Assembly (NCBI RefSeq): GCF_052115385.1
Contig: NZ_JBFRGP010000014.1
Location: forward strand, 1-64,000
Reading direction: 5' to 3'
Source of the DNA: Dyella_D sp052115385
GTDB lineage: Bacteria > Pseudomonadota > Gammaproteobacteria > Xanthomonadales > Rhodanobacteraceae
DNA: 64,000 nt
The translations under genes and the position numbers were made by a program. Every line of letters starts with the position of its first letter. Position 1 is the stretch's first letter. Under the pieces are notes generated by a model. That model saw only the letters and a program-made list of their open reading frames with translations. It did not search any database and was not told where the DNA came from. This document shows positions 1-8,051 of this stretch, one piece after another.

Positions 1-437
1 TCCTGGTTGAACTTCAGGCCCGAGCCCGCCTCCAGCAACGGCACGCACACTTCCTCGGTGCAGCCGGGATAGACGGTGGACTCGTACACCACCATATCGC
101 CGCGCTTGAGTACCGTCGCCAGCATCTGGCTGGCCTTTACCAGCGGCCCAAGATCCGGCCGCTTCGCCGCATCGATCGGCGTCGGCACCGTCACGATATA
201 GACGTTGCGGTCGCGCAGATCTTCCAGCGCATGGCTGTAGCGCAAGCGCGTGGCGGACTGCAGTTCCTCGGCATCCACTTCCAGCGTCGCATCCTTACCG
301 GCACGCAGTTCTTCCACCCGCGCGGCGCGGATATCGAAACCCACCGTGTCGTACTTCTTGCCGAATTCCACGGCCAGGGGCAGGCCGACGTAGCCCAGGC
401 CGATGATGGCGATCCGGGCCTCTTCCAGGTTCCGCAT
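1..437 (-). CDS. UDP-N-acetylglucosamine 6-dehydrogenase, TviB/WbpA type (N-terminal part)
   Basis: Only the first 145 residues are in the window; the gene runs off the left edge. The protein begins MRNLEEARIAIIGLGYVG, with the Rossmann motif GxGYVG of UDP-sugar dehydrogenases. It continues with VTVPTPID and VVYESTVYPGCTEE, both hallmarks of the nucleotide-sugar dehydrogenase family that oxidises UDP-GlcNAc or a related sugar to the uronic acid for surface polysaccharide. The TviB/WbpA branch is chosen over UDP-glucose dehydrogenase from the KKYDTVGFDI and TEEVCVPLLEAG context. The start at 437 is the first ATG ahead of the Rossmann fold. Catalytic Cys and the substrate-binding domain lie outside the window, so substrate is inferred. 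Confidence 0.85.
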   Translation of the reverse strand, partial: MRNLEEARIAIIGLGYVGLPLAVEFGKKYDTVGFDIRAARVEELRAGKDATLEVDAEELQSATRLRYSHALEDLRDRNVYIVTVPTPIDAAKRPDLGPLVKASQMLATVLKRGDMVVYESTVYPGCTEEVCVPLLEAGSGLKFNQ

Positions 438-889
438 GTAGGACGCCTTCCAAAAGAACGGCCTTTGCCGGCCGCAGCAGCCAAGGCTAGCAGGAGCCGG
501 CCGGTAGGCGTATCGCGGCTGTAACGGCCGCCCGGCGGGTCGCTTTCGGCCGAGGCCAGGCCCGCCTTAAGTGACATCGACATGCTCCGCGGCGGCGCCT
601 AACCTGCGCTTCCGCTGACGCTCCGAGCAGGAGCGAAAGGCGAGTAACGAGGGCACAAGCCTGTGCGCGTACGCCCCTGTCACGCGCGGCGAGGCTCTTG
701 TCGGTGAACCGGCCGGGCGTGTACATGACGGCGCCCTCGCTACTCGCCTTTCGCTCTTCCCGGCGGCACATCGGTGGAAAGCCATAGGCCAGGCATAGCC
801 GGCACGAGGTAGAGGATTTCCCCGCGTGCCCGCGCAGAATCGGTGCCGAAGCTCAGCGAAGGTCCATCACGCAAGGGGAGGTGGACATC
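438..889. other. Intergenic stretch with a long-range inverted repeat
   Basis: No convincing gene lies here. A 24-bp segment at 631-654 recurs inverted at 733-756 with one mismatch, separated by 78 bp. The arms read GAGCGAAAGGCGAGTA and continue to GAGGGC. The short frames over it look like by-products of the repeat. The stretch includes the promoter region for the leftward dehydrogenase gene, but no clear -35/-10 pair was recognised. Confidence 0.5.
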
Positions 890-1135
890 ATGCGCACCAC
901 GCCGGTTGCTCTCATCGAATTCCTCGGCCTTGCGCCTGCCAGCCGCGAAGCCGCCACGCCCAAACGCCGCACGCCGGGCGCCCTCGACTACCAGCTGCCC
1001 GGCCGCGACTGGGCGCCGCTGTTCGACGGCATCGCCTGCTTCGGCGCCGTGCGGCCGATCCTGTTCCTGCATCTGGCCGCCGAGCTTGAGGCCGAGCCCG
1101 AGGCCGAGCCGGTCGCCTGGCACCGTATCCACTGA
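890..1135 (+). CDS. Small hypothetical protein, 81 aa
   Basis: Not recognised. The ATG at 890 is preceded at 8 nt by a strong Shine-Dalgarno stretch (AGGGGAGGTG, 873-882), which favours it over the GTG at 881. The product begins MRTTPVALIEFLGLAP, has a basic middle section (TPKRRTPG), then a hydrophobic run RPILFLHLAAEL and an acidic repeat EAEPEAEP near the C-terminus. It has no clear signal peptide. The opposite strand also stays open here, so coding is supported mainly by the ribosome-binding site. Confidence 0.45.
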   Translation: MRTTPVALIEFLGLAPASREAATPKRRTPGALDYQLPGRDWAPLFDGIACFGAVRPILFLHLAAELEAEPEAEPVAWHRIH

Positions 1136-1489
1136 CCCTTCCGGCGCCCTGCCGGAAGCCACCCTAACCCCTGGCATACAAGCTGCTTTGGCGGTTTTTC
1201 CATCACACGCGGCGCGAAAAGCCGGGCTATGATGCCGGCGACCGTCCGCACGGAAGCTCCATTTCCGCCGCGCGGACCCAGGGTCGGGGGACATCGCAAC
1301 GCTCTTTCGTTTCGCGCCGGCGCCGCGCGACGGCCCCCGTCCCTGCGTGCGCTGGCTGCGGTCGGCGGGTTTGAAGAGGCTGATTTGATTGAGATGGTTC
1401 GATAGGCCCGGTCAAAACGGGTCTCTATAAAGATGGCGCCGCCAACGGGCCATCGCACAAGCTGGAACACGAAATCGCAGGGGGAGTAC
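1136..1489. other. Intergenic stretch upstream of the small acidic protein and GGDEF gene
   Basis: No gene was found. A TATAAA hexamer at 1426-1431 is a candidate -10, but no convincing -35 lies 16-18 bp upstream. A small inverted pair (CCCG at 1407-1410, CGGG at 1418-1421) sits just before it. A c-di-GMP riboswitch was looked for because of the downstream gene and was not seen. Confidence 0.35.
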
Positions 1490-1780
1490 ATGTCCGACAT
1501 CATCAAGTTCCTGGAGCGCATGGGCGCAGACGCCCGCCTGCGCGACGCGCCCGACGCCGAGCTGGAACTGGCTTTGGCCGAGGCGCGCCTGGAACCGCAG
1601 CACGGCGCCGCCGTGCTCGCCGGCGACGCCGCAGGCCTGCAGGCGCTGCTGGGCCTGGGCACGCTGATGGCTGTGCAGCTGCCGGCCGAAGAGGAAGAAG
1701 AAGAGCAGGAAGACGAGGGCGAAGGCGAGCCGCCGTCCCCGGCGGAAGAAAGCCTGCGGCGCGAGGCCGTCGTCGCGTGA
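1490..1780 (+). CDS. Small acidic hypothetical protein, 96 aa
   Basis: Not recognised. The start MSDIIKFLERMGADARL at 1490 follows a GGGGGAG Shine-Dalgarno; an in-frame ATG at 1433 lacks one. The first 65 residues are an amphipathic, Ala/Leu-rich helical segment. The tail from about residue 65 is extremely acidic (EEEEEEQEDEGEGE). There is no membrane segment. Its stop overlaps the GTG start of the GGDEF gene (GTGA), so the two are likely translated together. That suggests a partner or modulator role, which is inference only. Confidence 0.65.
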   Translation: MSDIIKFLERMGADARLRDAPDAELELALAEARLEPQHGAAVLAGDAAGLQALLGLGTLMAVQLPAEEEEEEQEDEGEGEPPSPAEESLRREAVVA

Positions 1781-3600
1781 ACGGGCGCCTCGGCATGCGG
1801 CGTCCCGGCCTCTGGGGTTATGGACTTCTCATCGCCGGGGCGTGTCTGCTGTGGCCGCTGGCAGCCGCCGCTATCGAGGCCGGCGCCGCCGATACCCCGC
1901 CCGCGCTGCTGGACGTGGCCGACAGCATCAAGACCTCCGACCACGGCACCTTCGCCAAGCTGCTGCTGCAGATGGAGCCGGAGCTGCCGCAGCTGTCGCC
2001 GCAGCAGCAATGGCATCTGCGCTATCTCAAAGCCTGGGACGTGGCGTACTACGGCGACTACGAGCGCGCCGGCCCGCTGCTGGACCAGGTGATCGCGCAG
2101 GACGTCGACGCCACGCTGCGTTTCCGCGCCACGGCGACCTCGATCAACATCCTCGGCATCGGCCATCGCTACGAAGAAGCCTTCACCCGGCTGGACAAGC
2201 TCACCAGCCAGCTGCCGCAGATCACCGACAAGCGCGCACGCCTGCAAGGCCTGGGCGAAGCCGCGCAGCTGCTGGTCGCCGCCGGCCAATACGACCTCGC
2301 CGCGCAATATGCGGACGAGATGCTGAAGAACCTCTCGCCCGGCGAAGGCCCGTGCAAAGGGCTGTTCTTCAAGGCCGAGGCCGCGTACCGCAGCGAGAAG
2401 CCGAACGCGCGCGAGCAGCTGGACCAGGCGATCGAGCGTTGCGTCGCCGTCGGCGAAACCGTTTACGCCAACACGCTGCGCGCGGAACTGGCCGTCGCCG
2501 ACCTCGAACGCGGCGAAGCCACCCAGGCCATCGCCGTGCTCACGCGCAACTACGCCGACGTGCAGCACGACGGCTACCAGACCCTGATCGCGCAGTTCGA
2601 CGCCGCGCTGGCCAAGGCGCACCTGAGCCTGGGCAACCTGGCCGAGGCGCGCAAGCACGCGCTCGCCGCGGTGCAGAACAGCATCAAGGGCGAATACACC
2701 GCACCGCTGGGCATGGCCTATCAGGTGCTGTACCGCGTGGCGCGCAAGCAGGGCGACCTGGCTGCGGCGCTGGCTTATCTCGAGCAGTACATGGTGGCCG
2801 ACAAGGGCTATCTGGACGACGTCTCCGCCAAGGCGCTGGCCTACCAGGTGGTGAAGCAGCAGGTGCTGTCCGGCCGGCTGCAGCTGGACACGCTCAACAA
2901 GCAGAACCAGATCCTGCAGCTGCAGCAGGCGCTGGATCGCAAGGCGGTGGAAGCCAGCCGCCTGTACATCGCCCTGCTGCTGATGGTGCTGGGCTTCATC
3001 ACGCTGTGGATCTACCGGCTCAAGCGCTCGCAGCTGCGCTTCATGTGGCTGTCGCGGCTGGACAGCCTCACCGGCATCTGCAACCGCAAGCATTTCATCG
3101 ACCAAGCCGAACTGGCCTTGCAGTCGGCGGCGAAGACACGCCAGCCGGCCGCACTGGTGATCCTCGACCTGGATCATTTCAAGCTGATCAACGACACCTT
3201 CGGCCACGCCGTGGGCGACCACACGCTCAAGCACATCGTCGAAGCCTGCCGCGCACTGCTCGGCCCGCGCGAAGTGTTCGGACGCCTGGGCGGCGAAGAG
3301 TTCGCCGTGCTGCTGCCCGATTGCCCGTCCGACCACGCACTGGAGCGCGCCGAACAGCTGCGCGCGGCGATCGGCGCACTGTCCCCGCTGGACAGCGGCG
3401 AGCTGTCCGTCTCGGCCAGCTTCGGCGTCGCCGACACCCACAGCGCCGGCTACGACGTCAGCGAACTGCTGGTGCGCGCAGACCACGCGCTGTACCGCGC
3501 CAAGAGCGAAGGGCGCAACCGGGTGGTCGCTACGTGGATGGGGGCATCGTCGACGCGCATGGTGGCGGGCGAATCGCAGCAGCTCGGGGCCAGCGCTTAA
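1777..3600 (+). CDS. Membrane-anchored GGDEF diguanylate cyclase with periplasmic TPR-like sensor
   Basis: The protein has an N-terminal signal/anchor (GLLIAGACLLWPLAAAA), a long helical repeat region (about residues 45-370) resembling tetratricopeptide repeats, a transmembrane segment (LYIALLLMVLGFITLWIYRL, about 396-415) and a C-terminal GGDEF domain. The active-site signature is GGEEF at 505-509, preceded by LDSLTGICNRKHF and LDLDHFKLINDTFGH, so it should condense two GTP to cyclic di-GMP. The usual inhibitory I-site (RxxD five residues before GGEEF) is absent; GPRE occupies that place. The start may be GTG 1777, overlapping the preceding stop, or ATG 1795. The sensed signal is unknown. 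Confidence 0.9.
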   Translation: MNGRLGMRRPGLWGYGLLIAGACLLWPLAAAAIEAGAADTPPALLDVADSIKTSDHGTFAKLLLQMEPELPQLSPQQQWHLRYLKAWDVAYYGDYERAGPLLDQVIAQDVDATLRFRATATSINILGIGHRYEEAFTRLDKLTSQLPQITDKRARLQGLGEAAQLLVAAGQYDLAAQYADEMLKNLSPGEGPCKGLFFKAEAAYRSEKPNAREQLDQAIERCVAVGETVYANTLRAELAVADLERGEATQAIAVLTRNYADVQHDGYQTLIAQFDAALAKAHLSLGNLAEARKHALAAVQNSIKGEYTAPLGMAYQVLYRVARKQGDLAAALAYLEQYMVADKGYLDDVSAKALAYQVVKQQVLSGRLQLDTLNKQNQILQLQQALDRKAVEASRLYIALLLMVLGFITLWIYRLKRSQLRFMWLSRLDSLTGICNRKHFIDQAELALQSAAKTRQPAALVILDLDHFKLINDTFGHAVGDHTLKHIVEACRALLGPREVFGRLGGEEFAVLLPDCPSDHALERAEQLRAAIGALSPLDSGELSVSASFGVADTHSAGYDVSELLVRADHALYRAKSEGRNRVVATWMGASSTRMVAGESQQLGASA

Positions 3601-3644
3601 TACGCTGGCTCGAGGCGGCCTCTAAACAGGCTTGCCGGCGAACC

Positions 3645-4772
3645 TCAGTTCTTCGCCTGATAACGCGTATTGCGGCCGCCTCCCGGCAGGCGTTCCAGGT
3701 AGCCCTTGTCGACCAGGTCGGCCAGATGCCTGGTGGCGGTGGCCTTGGATACCTTGGCCACGACCTGGTACTTCGCAGCACTGATGCCCTGCTCGAAGCC
3801 GCGCTCGCCGCCTTCCAGCAGGCGATTGAGCACCTTGACCTGTTCCGCCAGCAGACCCTGGTACGGGTGCTGCTGCCAGAAGCGCGCCTTGGCCAGCACG
3901 CGGTCGATGCGCTGCAGGGCTTCCTGCAGGCTGTGCTGCAACGTGGTGAGAAACCACTGCAGCCACGGCGTGACATCTAGCGTGGCCTTCTGGCTGGTTT
4001 CGAGTACGCGGTAGTAGCCGGCGCGATCGGCCAGGATGCTGGCCGACATGGTGTAGAAGCGGATGGCCTGATGTTCCGCCTGCGCCAGGGCCAGGTCGGT
4101 GATGGCGCGGGTCAGGCGGCCATTGCCGTCGTCGAACGGGTGCAGCGTGACGAACCAGAAGTGCGCCAGCCCGGCGCGCAGCAAGGGATCGAGTGTCGCT
4201 TCCTCGCGGCTGCTGTTGAACCACGCCAGGAAAGCATCGAGCTGCGCTTCCAGCCCCGTACGCGGCGGCGCTTCGAAATGCACGGTGGGGCGATCGAGAC
4301 GGCCGGAAACCACCTGCATCGGCTCGTTGCCGCGCAGGCCACCGACACGGATCGGCCGCGCCAGCAACGAATCCTGCTGCGCGAACAGCCATGCATGCCA
4401 ATCGAACAGGCGCTGCGTGGTCAGTGGCTCGCCGTCGTGCCTGGTCGCGTCGAGCATCAGCTCGGCCAGGCCTTCGCTGCGCGGGGTGGTGGATGCCGTC
4501 TCGTCCTGCGTCACGCCCAAGCGCCGCGCCAGCGACGAGCGGACCGAGGCCACATTGAGGTGCTCACCTTCGATCGCGGACGAGGTGATGATGTTCTGCA
4601 GCAGCGTGTCGAGTTCCCCCTCGACCTGTTCGTCGCCGGCGATCGCGCCGGCCATGCCGAGCAGGCGCCCCTGCAATTGTTGGCAGGAGCGCAACAGCGG
4701 CGCCAGCGTCTTGGGGTGCCAGCGGAAGGTCGGCCAGTCTGGCTGCTGCCAGATCCAACGGGGGTTATCCAT
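3645..4772 (-). CDS. Fic family AMP-transferase with C-terminal winged helix
   Basis: Fic enzymes usually transfer AMP from ATP to a hydroxyl on a target protein. The catalytic motif HPFDDGNGRLTR lies at about 211-222. An inhibitory-helix motif SSAIEG (S/T-x3-E-G/N) lies at 64-69, which makes this a class II Fic protein held inactive by its own N-terminal helix. The C-terminal 50 residues (AAKYQVVAKVSKATATRHLA region) look like a winged helix-turn-helix. The start is placed at the ATG at 4772 (MDNPRWIWQQPDW), close to the usual N-terminus of this DUF4172-type family. An upstream in-frame ATG at 4820 would translate through an operator-like palindrome. Target protein is unknown. Confidence 0.9.
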   Translation of the reverse strand: MDNPRWIWQQPDWPTFRWHPKTLAPLLRSCQQLQGRLLGMAGAIAGDEQVEGELDTLLQNIITSSAIEGEHLNVASVRSSLARRLGVTQDETASTTPRSEGLAELMLDATRHDGEPLTTQRLFDWHAWLFAQQDSLLARPIRVGGLRGNEPMQVVSGRLDRPTVHFEAPPRTGLEAQLDAFLAWFNSSREEATLDPLLRAGLAHFWFVTLHPFDDGNGRLTRAITDLALAQAEHQAIRFYTMSASILADRAGYYRVLETSQKATLDVTPWLQWFLTTLQHSLQEALQRIDRVLAKARFWQQHPYQGLLAEQVKVLNRLLEGGERGFEQGISAAKYQVVAKVSKATATRHLADLVDKGYLERLPGGGRNTRYQAKN

Positions 4773-4790
4773 GCGGTGGGCTCCATGGGG

Positions 4791-4819
4791 TGAGCCGATT
4801 ACACCGTTTATTCGGCTCA
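4791..4819. promoter_or_regulatory. Operator-like palindrome 1 of 2 upstream of fic
   Basis: The 29-bp site reads TGAGCCGATTA, seven variable bases, TATTCGGCTCA. The arms pair at 10 of 11 positions. It is repeated with identical arms at 4825-4853. It lies 18 bp upstream of the fic start, where a bound protein would block transcription. The winged helix of the Fic protein is the obvious candidate ligand, by inference. Confidence 0.65.
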
Positions 4820-4824
4820 CGAGA

Positions 4825-4853
4825 TGAGCCGATTATGGTCGATATTCGGCTCA
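4825..4853. promoter_or_regulatory. Operator-like palindrome 2 of 2 upstream of fic
   Basis: The arms are identical to the first palindrome and only the 7-bp core differs. Centre-to-centre spacing is 34 bp, just over three helical turns. On the minus strand the core creates CATAAT, a good -10 hexamer, so the fic promoter is probably embedded in the operator. Confidence 0.65.
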
Positions 4854-4990
4854 CGCGCCACTTCGGCACCCACGGCGCCGCGCTCGCCCGATCGATGCGG
4901 ACGCGCAGAACCTGGCAAGCCCGGGGCATGCGCCGACGGCGCCGACACATACGGCGCGACGGTATCGCGCAGATTTCGAAGCAAAGGGAA

Positions 4991-5067
4991 TGGCGCGCCC
5001 GGAGGGATTCGAACCCCCGACCAATGGCTTCGGAAGCCACTACTCTATCCGGCTGAGCTACGGGCGC
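4991..5067 (-). tRNA. tRNA-Arg (anticodon CCG)
   Basis: This is a 77-nt cloverleaf read on the minus strand. The acceptor stem GCGCCCG pairs with CGGGCGC, the anticodon arm carries CCG in a TTCCGAA loop, the T arm contains GGTTCGAATCC, and the discriminator G is followed by an encoded CCA. It decodes CGG arginine codons. No attachment-site duplication was seen around it. Confidence 0.95.
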
Positions 5068-5163
5068 GTGGTGCTGCGAGACCGCCTGCCGTCCTGTCGG
5101 GCGGCGGCGAACGCGGAGTATAGCGGCTTGAGGCGAGGCGTGCGACGAGGGCCCCGGATACGA

Positions 5164-5189
5164 AAAGGCCCGCCTGGCGGCGGGCCTTT
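5164..5189 (-). terminator. Rho-independent terminator of the M61 peptidase gene
   Basis: An 11-bp perfect stem (AAAGGCCCGCC with its complement, loop TGGC) is followed on the minus strand by a T-rich run. It lies 24 bp after the stop codon of the peptidase gene and before tRNA-Arg. Confidence 0.8.
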
Positions 5190-5212
5190 CGCTTGGCTGA
5201 GCGCTGGGAGGC

Positions 5213-7111
5213 TCAGCGCGCCTTGAGCAACTCGGACAACTGGTCCGGCTTGCCTTCGACACGCTCCAGGTGCGGGTACTTCAGGCCATCGTGGTAGTCG
5301 ATGCGCAGGGTCTGGTACTGGTCGAAATTCTTCACCAGCAGTTCCACCGGCTTGCTCTTGTCCTTGGCCGCGGCGGTTACCGAGTCCTTGACCGCATCGC
5401 TGGAGAACTCCTTGCCGTCGACCGCGACGATCTTCATGCCCGGCGACAGGCCGGCCTTGAAGGCGGGGCCGTCCCACAGCACGTCCATGATGTCGCCGCC
5501 CTTGCCCAGCGACACGCCCAGCGAATACACCAGGTTGGCGCCGCCGAAACGGGCCTCGGCCGCCTTCACCACCGCCGAGGGCTTGTCGTTGTAGACCAGC
5601 TTCCAGCCGTGAGCCTCGATGCCGCCGATCAGCGGGCCGTGGCCGTCAAGGCGCTCGCGCAGGTAGCTGGCCCAGTCGAACGGCTGGATGTCGTTGAGCG
5701 TCTTCACCACATCCTCGAAGGTGTAGGTGTTGACCGCCCATTCGCCATTGTTCATGCCGAAGAAGGCCTTGCCGAAATCGTCGATCGACTTCTTGTTGCC
5801 CGTCAGCGAACGCAGCTTGCCGTCCACTTCCAGCCAGATCATCTGGCCGCCGGAGTAATAGTCCTCGCTCATCTGGTAGTTGCGGTAAGGCAACGGCCGG
5901 CGCTGGGCGATGATCGGATCGTTGGTGGTGTCCTGGATGTTGCGCCACTGCTGCAGGCCCGGGCGGCCCTTGTCGTAGTTGGCGGCGACGTTGGCGAGCA
6001 TGTCGCGCGCTTCTTCCGGCTTCCACAGGCCCGAGCGCGCGGCCATCACGTAACCCCAGAACTGGGTCTGGCCTTCGTACACCCACAGCAGGCTGTCCTG
6101 CATCGGCACGTTGAAGTTCGGCGTGGACAGGTCCGCGCCGCGACGGTACTTGCCGTCCCAGGAATGGTTGAACTCATGCGGCAGCAGGTCGCGCGCCAGC
6201 ACGTTCTTGTCCCACTCGGTGAAGTAGTTCGGACCCACGCCGTTCTCGCTGGAGCGATGGTGCTCCAGGCCGTTGCCGCTCATCTTGTCGCTGAGCGAGA
6301 ACAGGAAGTCGTAATGGTTGTAGTGGTGCGCGCCGTACATCTTGTACATCTGTTGTACCAGGTTCTGGTGCGCCTTCAGCTGCTCGGGCTTGATCTCCAG
6401 GTACTTCGGATCGTCGGCCACGATGTTGAGGAACACCGGCGTCTTCGCACCCGGGTCCAGATCCACGCGCTTGAAGTACTTGCCGGCGTAGATCGGCGAG
6501 TCGACCAGGTCGTCGAACTTGATCGGCTTGAAGGTCACCGTGTCGCCATCGCGCGAAGCCTGCTCAAGCGCGGTGCCGAACTGCCAGCCGGCCGGGAACT
6601 TCACGCTGGCTTCGGCCTGGATGCGGGCGGCGACATAGCCGGCCGGATACAGCGTCACCGTATTCCACTGCACGTTGAGCATTTCCGGCGTCATCACCAC
6701 GCGGCCCTGGCGGGTGTCCTGCGGGGAGAGGAACTGGAAATCCACGTCCACGCTGCTGGCGCCCTGCGGTACCTCGACGTGGAAGGCGTAGACGTTGAGC
6801 GGATCGCGCGTCCACTTCAGTTCCTTGCCGTTGGCCGACACCTTCAGGCCCGCCAGCTTGTCGATCGGGCCGGACGGCGAATGGTTGCCGGGCAGCCACT
6901 GCGGATACAGCAGGGTCAGCGGGCCCGGCTGCGCCGGCACCGATTCGTGCACGCGGAAGATGCGGCGGGCGAGGTCGGTGGCATCCACGCTCACCTTGAG
7001 CGTGCCGTTGAACGGTACGTCCTGCGGTGCCGGGACGTCGGCTTGAACGGCGAAGCCGCACAGGCCGAAGCCCGCGGCAAGGATGGCGGAAGCGAGGCGC
7101 GAAGCTTTCAA
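5213..7111 (-). CDS. M61 family glycyl-aminopeptidase-like protease with PDZ domain (copy 1)
   Basis: This is a secreted zinc peptidase of the M61 family, 632 aa. The zinc motif HEFNH is at 312-316, followed by SWDGKYRR as is usual in the family. A PDZ domain lies near the C-terminus (SLGKGGDIMDVLWDGPAFKAGLSPG). I chose the TTG start at 7111: it has AGGAG six nt upstream and gives a clean signal peptide (KASRLASAILAAGFGLCGFAVQA). The ATG at 7165 would add 18 residues ahead of the signal. The paralogue at 8052-9956 has the same architecture. M61 enzymes cleave N-terminal Gly or Ala; the physiological substrate is unknown. Confidence 0.9.
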   Translation of the reverse strand: MKASRLASAILAAGFGLCGFAVQADVPAPQDVPFNGTLKVSVDATDLARRIFRVHESVPAQPGPLTLLYPQWLPGNHSPSGPIDKLAGLKVSANGKELKWTRDPLNVYAFHVEVPQGASSVDVDFQFLSPQDTRQGRVVMTPEMLNVQWNTVTLYPAGYVAARIQAEASVKFPAGWQFGTALEQASRDGDTVTFKPIKFDDLVDSPIYAGKYFKRVDLDPGAKTPVFLNIVADDPKYLEIKPEQLKAHQNLVQQMYKMYGAHHYNHYDFLFSLSDKMSGNGLEHHRSSENGVGPNYFTEWDKNVLARDLLPHEFNHSWDGKYRRGADLSTPNFNVPMQDSLLWVYEGQTQFWGYVMAARSGLWKPEEARDMLANVAANYDKGRPGLQQWRNIQDTTNDPIIAQRRPLPYRNYQMSEDYYSGGQMIWLEVDGKLRSLTGNKKSIDDFGKAFFGMNNGEWAVNTYTFEDVVKTLNDIQPFDWASYLRERLDGHGPLIGGIEAHGWKLVYNDKPSAVVKAAEARFGGANLVYSLGVSLGKGGDIMDVLWDGPAFKAGLSPGMKIVAVDGKEFSSDAVKDSVTAAAKDKSKPVELLVKNFDQYQTLRIDYHDGLKYPHLERVEGKPDQLSELLKAR

Positions 7112-7174
7112 AACGGTCTCCTGGTGGCAAACGCGCAACGCCCAGGCGGACGTTGAACGGAACATGACCGTTTG

Positions 7175-7219
7175 ATGCTAGACCGCAGCGGCGCACCGCT
7201 CCCCCTGCCAGAGGTCATG
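7175..7219 (-). promoter_or_regulatory. Promoter element shared by both M61 genes (copy 1)
   Basis: On the minus strand, a 14-bp block (CATGACCTCTGGCA, plus-strand 7206-7219) is followed after 25 bp by TAGCAT (7175-7180), a candidate -10. The same block and hexamer, 24 bp apart, precede the second M61 gene. The block would be centred near -44, as for an activator site. The predicted start of transcription near 7168 leaves a leader of about 57 nt before the TTG. Confidence 0.5.
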
Positions 7220-7382
7220 CAGCAGGCTGAACCATGCCTTTCCTTGGAATCCTGCGCGGGGTTTGGAAATGTAAAAACGCCCTTATCCTTCGTGTTCCGC
7301 GATACCCCACGCGGGCCGTTGCGACGATTTCCCCCTCAGATCGCCGCCGCGGAATCCCCAAAAAAGAAAAATGGAGTTCTCC

Positions 7383-7979
7383 ATGAACAAGCTTCTGCTC
7401 TCGGCCGTGCTGGCCGCTGCTGCCCTGTCCCCGTTCGCTGCCCAGGCCGATGACGCCGCCGCCAGCAGCAACCAGCTCAACAACTTCTTCGTGACCGGCA
7501 ACCTCGGTCAGAGCAACTACCGCGTCGGCGGCCTGTCCGACAAGTCCGACGTGTTCCAGAGCGTGCGCTTCGGCTGGCGCTGGAACAACATCGTCGGCGC
7601 CGAAGTCGGCTACACCTCGCTGGGCCAGGCCAAGCAGTACATCGGCCCGGTCACGGTCGGCTTCCAGCCGAAGGCCGTGATCCTCGGCGTGAATGCCAAG
7701 TACGACTTCTACGGCTCCTGGTTCGTCACCGGCCACGGCGGCTACCTGCGTTCGCGCACCACCGCCGAGACCACCTACGGCAACCTGCACACCAGCGAGA
7801 AGAGCTGGAACAACGGCTGGTACGCCGGCGTGGGCGTGGGCTACAACGTGACCGATAACGTCGCGCTGGCGCTCAACTACGACAACTACCGCGTGAAGTA
7901 CGGCCGCGCCGGCGCCAGCCAGTCGCAGGCCAACGTCAACGTGGCGGCTTACTCGGCTTCGCTCGAGTACCGCTTCTAA
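7383..7979 (+). CDS. Small outer-membrane beta-barrel protein, 198 aa
   Basis: The signal peptide (NKLLLSAVLAAAALSPFAAQA) is followed by about 170 residues of alternating amphipathic strands rich in Gly, Tyr and Asn, ending in YRF. The terminal aromatic residue is the usual BAM recognition signal. Size and pattern fit eight-stranded Ail/OmpX-like or OMP_b-brl barrels, for example WFVTGHGGYLRSR and WYAGVGVGYNVTDNVAL. The start at 7383 has GGAG six nt upstream. Function is unknown; members act in adhesion, membrane stability or resistance. It sits between two M61 peptidase genes on the opposite strand. Confidence 0.8.
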   Translation: MNKLLLSAVLAAAALSPFAAQADDAAASSNQLNNFFVTGNLGQSNYRVGGLSDKSDVFQSVRFGWRWNNIVGAEVGYTSLGQAKQYIGPVTVGFQPKAVILGVNAKYDFYGSWFVTGHGGYLRSRTTAETTYGNLHTSEKSWNNGWYAGVGVGYNVTDNVALALNYDNYRVKYGRAGASQSQANVNVAAYSASLEYRF

Positions 7980-8003
7980 GCGCAGCTTTTCGCGCAAGCA
8001 AGC

Positions 8004-8037
8004 AAAAAGGGCGCCCCAACGGGCGCCCTTTTCTTTT
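8004..8037. terminator. Bidirectional rho-independent terminator
   Basis: The 11-bp stem AAAGGGCGCCC with its exact complement (8006-8016, 8021-8031) and loop CAAC has A-rich and T-rich flanks on both sides. It can end the barrel-protein transcript from the left and the second M61 transcript from the right. Confidence 0.85.
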
Positions 8038-8051
8038 GGCCATGCAGCGAT

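Noticed and set aside
740..1294. 184-codon minus-strand frame over the 890-1135 small protein
   Set aside because: It spans a repeat and has no ribosome-binding site or motif; the plus-strand frame has a strong Shine-Dalgarno.
1136..1489. Cyclic di-GMP riboswitch upstream of the GGDEF operon
   Set aside because: No GEMM-like conserved core could be found; only a weak inverted pair and a lone TATAAA.
988..3486. 832-codon open frame on the minus strand opposite the GGDEF gene
   Set aside because: The Gln/Arg/Ala/Val-rich composition is that of a high-GC antisense shadow, and the plus strand encodes a complete GGDEF protein.
4991..5067. tRNA-Arg as an integration site for a genomic island carrying fic
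   Set aside because: No integrase and no repeat of the tRNA 3-prime end were found nearby.
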